This document shows, one piece after another, positions 6,201 through 9,293 of a DNA stretch of 9,293 nt. The DNA is from JAWLFI01 sp041685645 (GTDB lineage: Bacteria > Bacteroidota > Bacteroidia > Chitinophagales > Saprospiraceae): assembly GCA_041685645.1 (NCBI GenBank), contig JAWLFI010000107.1, forward strand, positions 1 through 9,293, in the 5' to 3' direction. Position 1 is the stretch's first letter. The number at the start of each line of letters is the position of its first letter. Both the position numbers and the translations under genes were made by a program. The notes under the pieces are model-generated. The model saw only the letters and a list, made by a program, of their open reading frames with translations. It did not search any database and was not told where the DNA came from.

Positions 6201-8102
6201 CTGTGGCAACTCCTCTTCAAGATCCACTTTCCCGCGAAAAGAGAGATTCATGAATTCATCGGCAATATCAAACTTCCCATTAAACAATGCCTTATTAAAG
6301 GTACCATTCATGTTGAAATTATTGAAAGTGTACCCTTTGTAGGAAAAGCCTTCCACCGTGGCCTGAACTCTGGCTGACAAAGCATCTAATACCAGTCCCT
6401 GACCATCACTCACATTGGCGTGCAAATTCACTCTACCAAAATCAGGATCATTATTCCAGGCCCCAAGATCAAAATCAATAAGATTGAGTGAGCCGGAATA
6501 CTTCGCCTCGTCCTCTCCTCCGCGCACATCCATTTTCATCGCCATCCGGGCTTGCCCAATTTCAGAGGTGAGACGACCATTAGTAGTAAAATTTTTAAAT
6601 CCGCCTTCAAAAATGCCCTTAAATTGCAATTGACCTAAATTATAGAAATTGTCCGGAGGAGAAAATCCGGGAACGATGCGCTTCAAATCACTTACGGAAG
6701 AATTGGACTGTTGCACTTCAAATCTGACATAAGCGTCATCGCCCTGCGTCAAATTTCTGGATTTGAAATTACCCAACAATGAAGTGCCCTGTCCCAACTC
6801 TAGGAAAACCGAGGATCCTTGAAGCTTATTGACTGGGCCGGAAATATCTCCTCGCAATCGAACCAGTTGCTGCTTACTCTCCCTGAAAAATCGAACATCT
6901 GCCAAATTGGGAGCAAATTGGATGATATCGGCCACCACGACATCAGCTCTGCGACTTTCAAAGGCAATATCTACATCATCTACGAAATTATTAAAAGCGG
7001 GAAAACTATCGTATTGCAACTGAATATCAGCATTGACATCGCTGCCCGTCGTCTTCAACTGAACCCCTTCGACATCAATCCTTTGGGTATCCACATGAAC
7101 GTAATTTGCTCTCATATCTTCAATCGCAAAGCCGGAAGAAGACTGCCCACTCAAATGATTGAGACATCCATCAAAGTTCCAATTGTGCAAAGTGAAATCT
7201 GAAACATCGAGAAATATTTCACCAAAATCGAGCCGGTTCCAATCGAGGACTTCGCGACTGGCCGTTCGGCCCGGGCTATTATTGTAATTATTGAGAATAA
7301 AAGCACCTTCCACAATATCTACCTGACCTATTTGAAGAAGCATGGGCGGGGCACGTAGATCATCTTCCGGCACTTCATTCACCAATGGAGCGTCATTCAT
7401 ATCAATGTATGTGCCCGGAAATTTATGTAGTTCAATTTCGGGATGCTCTAGAATCACATCCTTGATCATAATTTCATTTTTCGGCCAATCTATTCTTGAG
7501 GGTATGATCAAACCCTCCCGCACTTTAAAACGCTGATGCGATCCGTGCACTGAATCGGTCATTACATATTGAACATCCCGAAGGGATATCATTTTCAAAT
7601 CGATATCTAAGGTGGGACGGGATCGATCTGCATCCAATGAATCAGCTGAAGAAGAAGACTTTGAAAAAGCCTCGATAAAGGCATCTAAATTGCTTTGGGT
7701 TTCTCCCTTTCTCTGCATCTGATTCAACCGACTATGCCCCAAATGAATTCCTTCAACGACAAAATCACGCCCCCTCAAATAGGAATAAATTGGGTTATCA
7801 AATGAAACATTCAAATCTCTGGAATACAATAAAGTATCCCCCTTGTGATCTTCGACATATAAGCCTTGCAATTGCAGTTCATTAAAAAGCCGCAATCGAA
7901 ACCCCTCTGCCTTAATCACAGAACCCGACTGCTCGCTGAGGGAATGAGTAATTTTATTTACTACAAATTGTTGCACAGCGGGAATTTGGATAGCAATCGT
8001 TAAAAGCACCCATAACAGAATGATACCCACGACCAGACGCTTGCACCAAAGCCAGATCCATGCTCCTAATCCCCGTTCCCTTTTCTTTTTTTCCTCGGTC
8101 AT
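3222..8102 (-). CDS. tamB: Translocation/assembly module protein TamB (DUF490 family)
   Basis: A very large (1626 aa) inner-membrane-anchored periplasmic protein of the TamB/AsmA-like group. Such proteins form long beta-taco tunnels between inner and outer membrane, and are linked to outer-membrane protein assembly and, in proteobacteria, phospholipid transport. Residues 1-11 are basic and cytoplasmic. Residues about 12-40 are one transmembrane helix (IWLWC..LVVGIILLWVLLTIAIQ). An AsmA-like start follows (KAEGFRLRLFNELQLQGLYV, 64-83; DTLLYSRDLNVSF, 89-101). The centre is repetitive beta-strand sequence. The C-terminal TamB domain spans about 1190-1575: RGRGNIQFNLNPAGDI near 1285, FGDYEITRGQYLF just after, GSTIRWTGEPLDAEIDI near 1330-1345, LTGMLYAPQLAFTIEFP near 1385-1400, and LSDILRSAVEGVEFIDDIDL near 1475-1490. 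The tail (EEEGDAT) is acidic. In Bacteroidota the partner is usually TamL, a lipoprotein relative of BamA; none is encoded here. ATG 8102 gives a proper membrane anchor. It lies 105 bp after folP on the same strand. Confidence 0.93.
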   Translation of the reverse strand: MTEEKKKRERGLGAWIWLWCKRLVVGIILLWVLLTIAIQIPAVQQFVVNKITHSLSEQSGSVIKAEGFRLRLFNELQLQGLYVEDHKGDTLLYSRDLNVSFDNPIYSYLRGRDFVVEGIHLGHSRLNQMQRKGETQSNLDAFIEAFSKSSSSADSLDADRSRPTLDIDLKMISLRDVQYVMTDSVHGSHQRFKVREGLIIPSRIDWPKNEIMIKDVILEHPEIELHKFPGTYIDMNDAPLVNEVPEDDLRAPPMLLQIGQVDIVEGAFILNNYNNSPGRTASREVLDWNRLDFGEIFLDVSDFTLHNWNFDGCLNHLSGQSSSGFAIEDMRANYVHVDTQRIDVEGVQLKTTGSDVNADIQLQYDSFPAFNNFVDDVDIAFESRRADVVVADIIQFAPNLADVRFFRESKQQLVRLRGDISGPVNKLQGSSVFLELGQGTSLLGNFKSRNLTQGDDAYVRFEVQQSNSSVSDLKRIVPGFSPPDNFYNLGQLQFKGIFEGGFKNFTTNGRLTSEIGQARMAMKMDVRGGEDEAKYSGSLNLIDFDLGAWNNDPDFGRVNLHANVSDGQGLVLDALSARVQATVEGFSYKGYTFNNFNMNGTFNKALFNGKFDIADEFMNLSFRGKVDLEEELPQIDIDADIVQMHLKELQFTEDNLQLSGGVQLRITNYNINQLAGRLALQDFQVIQDDTVRHQLDTLTAYSQRIKDGRREIQLHSSQIDFSLVGEYKPTHLLPSFLNKFSHHHPEYADFLGVEYDSSLVSPQKFDLSVTIHDTERWLDLLDIDLDSLYNSNAHLYWDDATDSIQLEAYSPHFRKGNQDLYDAYVFLDTRKGISNLVTYVDSASIMDQYALEAFTGQFDFDKDSVNWSLNLLDSAREEDRLNLGGKSFILDGNFASQLLNRDLELFYDNWSINPNNLVQINREFIRVEDFDMSFENRKISLTSIRDQGLSLNIENVELSLLNDILLSEDLHYEGNLSASIFKSNIYAVSALQAQVDIDDLVINGDDYGTLNVSASSDLEDSPLQLEGGITHSDHSMKFKGFLFASATGATDDFYAVNVQMDRIPLHILTYFVEEGISGVEGHLTGKFDLSGAVNEPTLIGEGLVQNGAVTIDFLGIRIFIENQLVKSEKNFINAGDARITDIYGNSATLQGGLTHEFFSNLGLDLQIQTDKFLLLNTTEDDGIMYYGHCMGSADVDMSGPLSLPTIDIVAENKGDTRFFLRTDYIEEDITAGYLRFEDFSDTTEAEKSSLDAPTGIDFSLNLTANDQAEVEIIIDKETGDIIRGRGRGNIQFNLNPAGDISMFGDYEITRGQYLFTSQVVIQKPFTVAPGSTIRWTGEPLDAEIDIKAQYSVFTSPYFLVQEMVTEPDQIREFQNNTDVILNVRLTGMLYAPQLAFTIEFPNLTGATKSIVENKLSLLESDPNEMYKQAGALIVLNTFVPSGASGGQALGVAAGVNTLSEFVSSQFSNVLSDILRSAVEGVEFIDDIDLDLNYNIGTDDLLRGEGLGINTGEFRVSTTARLFDRVELDVGTNYYVGNTNTLGASESGTFFTGNFALQYALTEDRQLMLRVYSLSDQVLEGRRFRSGVGIRYQKEFHSFDSFYEGLEKTAQRLRMMPSDEEEGDATQ

Positions 8103-8207
8103 ATTAATTTATCCCACAATTACAACGCAAAAGTGTCTATTTTAGATGTTGACTATGGACAGTTTAACATAAAAAGACCACATAATAGCTGCAAAGATTA
8201 CTATCAC

Positions 8208-9086
8208 TTACTCATCTTTCTTGTCTTCATAAAATCCAAAGCCCCGCCTAACTTTTTCCGATAAAAGAGCAGCCTCTCTAGCCTCTTTAACGTCGTGAAC
8301 ACGTAAGATGTGAATGCCCTGCATAAGCGCAATGGTATGTAAAACGGTACTTCCATTTAATGCCTCTTCCGGACTAAGGTTCAAAGTTCTATAGATCATT
8401 GATTTACGTGATACACCAACGAGCAAAGGACAGTCTAAACTATGAAACAAATGTAACCTTCCAAGTAATTCAAAATTTTGTTCTACAGTCTTAGCAAACC
8501 CAAATCCGGGATCGATAATAATATCTCTCACCCCCTCTCCACGCAATGCCCGAATCTGCCGGGAGAAATAAACATACATATCTGTGACTAAATCCCCGTA
8601 CTCTGTCTTTGACTGCATAGTCTTAGGTTCTCCGCGCATATGCATGCACACAAAAGGCGCCCCTGCTGAAGCAACCACAGAAGCCATCTCATCGTCGTAG
8701 GTACCCCCGGAAATATCGTTGATCCAGTCAGCCCCGGCCGATAAGGCCCTATGGGCAGTCTCCGCATGAAGCGTATCTATAGAAAGCACAAGCTCAGGCC
8801 ATTGCGCCTTGATTTCAGATATAATTCCTTCGAGTCTCTCCCATTCTTTTTCCACGCTCAAAATATCAGCACCGGGCTTAGACGTCATCGCTCCCAGATC
8901 TACAATATCCACTCCTTCACTCACCATCCGACGCACTTGCAGCATCACGTCGTCTATTCCTTGCCTTCGACTACCGGCATAAAATGAGTCCGGCGTAACA
9001 TTAACCACACCCATAATCCATGGCAGAGAAAGCTCAACGGCTCGTCCCCTCTGATTCAACACATATTTAGGTCTTTCGTGATACAT
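8208..9086 (-). CDS. folP: Dihydropteroate synthase
   Basis: Cytoplasmic folate-pathway enzyme joining 6-hydroxymethyl-dihydropterin pyrophosphate to p-aminobenzoate; the sulfonamide target. 292 residues forming one TIM barrel. Motifs: MGVVNVTPDSFY (25-36, metal/pyrophosphate-contacting Asn29), VDLGAMTSKPGAD (62-74, loop 2), LSIDT (101-105, pterin-contacting Asp104), WINDISGG (121-128, Asn123/Asp124), FVCMHMRGEPKTMQ (145-158), IIDPGFGFAKT (190-200, Asp192), LLVGVSRKS (221-229, Lys228) and ILRVHDVKEA (260-269, Arg262 and His264). All are canonical except Lys70, where loop 2 usually has Arg (TRPGA). The C-terminus has a short charged extension (YEDKKDE). The strand before MGVVN is needed, so the internal Met25 is too late. 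ATG 9086 is the natural start; a GTG at codon 9 is the only reasonable alternative. tamB follows after 105 bp without a clear terminator. Confidence 0.97.
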   Translation of the reverse strand: MYHERPKYVLNQRGRAVELSLPWIMGVVNVTPDSFYAGSRRQGIDDVMLQVRRMVSEGVDIVDLGAMTSKPGADILSVEKEWERLEGIISEIKAQWPELVLSIDTLHAETAHRALSAGADWINDISGGTYDDEMASVVASAGAPFVCMHMRGEPKTMQSKTEYGDLVTDMYVYFSRQIRALRGEGVRDIIIDPGFGFAKTVEQNFELLGRLHLFHSLDCPLLVGVSRKSMIYRTLNLSPEEALNGSTVLHTIALMQGIHILRVHDVKEAREAALLSEKVRRGFGFYEDKKDE

Positions 9087-9091
9087 ATCCT

Positions 9092-9121
9092 CAAAAATAC
9101 CATCTTTTCAACGAAGAGAAA
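9092..9121 (-). promoter_or_regulatory. folP promoter, Bacteroidota consensus
   Basis: On the minus strand TATTTTTG (9099-9092) is an exact TAnnTTTG -7 box. TTTC (9121-9118), 18 bases upstream, is a one-mismatch -33 element (consensus TTTG). The box ends only five bases before the folP ATG at 9086, so transcription should begin at or within a few bases of the start codon and the mRNA would be leaderless or almost so. The GAGG upstream of the ATG overlaps the promoter box and might not be transcribed. Confidence 0.55.
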
Positions 9122-9139
9122 GTGAGACAGCCAATTATT

Positions 9140-9147
9140 TACTTTTG
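9140..9147 (+). promoter_or_regulatory. Divergent plus-strand TAnnTTTG box
   Basis: TACTTTTG is an exact match to the Bacteroidota -7 box, facing away from folP. No TTTG-like -33 element is found 17-21 bases upstream. No plus-strand frame of useful length starts between it and the window end: GTG 9152 closes after 23 codons, and ATG 9197 and ATG 9249 close at once. It may serve a gene beyond the window, drive a small RNA, or be chance. Confidence 0.25.
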
Positions 9148-9156
9148 CTTTGTGAT

Positions 9157-9293
9157 TCACGGTATTATTAGCCGCGACAGCTCCGCCATTAGCTCAATGC
9201 TTTCTCTAAGTTGCAAGGATTAGGATCCACAACTGAATTCCGAGTTGAATGGCATAGGCTTCTATCCGTAAAAAATTCTGGAATACATATATT
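9157..9293 (-). pseudogene. Frameshifted remnant, possibly C-terminus of a four-helix-bundle (S23/IVP-like) protein
   Basis: Minus strand, cut by the window edge. One frame (first base 9292) reads IYVFQNFLRIEAYAIQLGIQL then WILILAT and stops at TAG 9208-9206. The next frame, open after TAA 9222-9220, reads SLQLRESIELMAELSRLIIP and stops at TGA 9159-9157. The two overlap at 9209-9219, so one small indel would join them into about 46 codons without a stop. The helical pattern recalls the C-terminus of the 23S rRNA intervening-sequence/four-helix-bundle family (NFLRI...EL..QL...ELSR.L..LI), but with fewer residues between the motifs. The match is by eye and short; chance open frames are a real alternative. 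It lies just upstream of the folP promoter. Confidence 0.25.

Noticed and set aside
8192..8200. Minus-strand TAATCTTTG as a tamB promoter
   Set aside because: Spacing between TA and TTTG is three bases rather than two, and no TTTG-like -33 element is placed properly upstream.
9153..9293. A tRNA, 6S RNA or other known structured RNA downstream of the divergent promoter box
   Set aside because: No cloverleaf, long stem or terminator is visible, and the only hairpin has 5 bp.
1..9293. A defence, mobile or secondary-metabolism system
   Set aside because: All large ORFs resolve to housekeeping or envelope genes with intact family motifs; no recombinase, transposase, nuclease-effector pair or CRISPR array is present.

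Overview
The window reads as chromosomal DNA of a Bacteroidota bacterium. A saprospiral or other non-Bacteroidales lineage is my guess, but the order cannot be fixed from this sequence. The evidence is the Bacteroidota style of chorismate synthase and dihydropteroate synthase, a very large TamB with the C-terminal layout seen in this phylum, weak Shine-Dalgarno sequences, and a consensus TAnnTTTG promoter box in front of folP. No phage, plasmid, CRISPR, rRNA or tRNA signal was seen.

Layout. Positions 1-143 hold no gene I can support. Positions 144-620 (+) encode a small exported or membrane protein with a glycine-zipper hairpin; its family is unnamed. It is followed by a plausible intrinsic terminator. 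The gap 621-1090 is the most structured non-coding part: three imperfect ~21-bp tandem repeats (735-798), a perfect 8-bp hairpin touching them (798-821), and a GC-rich multi-palindromic element (910-1035) ending just upstream of aroC. Then come aroC (1091-2173, +) and a lipoprotein of the endonuclease/exonuclease/phosphatase fold (2170-3210, +), overlapping by ATGA and so probably translationally coupled.

An 11-bp gap separates this pair from the convergent tamB (3222-8102, -), a 1626-residue inner-membrane-anchored periplasmic protein. Upstream of tamB on the same strand is folP (8208-9086, -), 105 bp away with no clear terminator between, so folP-tamB may be one transcript. folP has a consensus Bacteroidota promoter placed so close to its ATG that the mRNA would be leaderless or nearly so. 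The last 140 bases look like a decayed, frameshifted gene remnant on the minus strand, possibly of the four-helix-bundle (23S rRNA intervening-sequence protein) family.

Functionally the window mixes housekeeping metabolism (aromatic amino acid and folate synthesis) with envelope proteins (TamB, a lipoprotein nuclease/phosphodiesterase-like enzyme, a small membrane protein). AroC makes chorismate, from which p-aminobenzoate, the FolP substrate, is derived; but the two genes are convergent and need not be co-regulated. I found no convincing new multi-gene system. The items most worth a second look are the palindromic element before aroC, the repeat/hairpin cluster next to it, the folP promoter geometry and the gene remnant upstream of folP.
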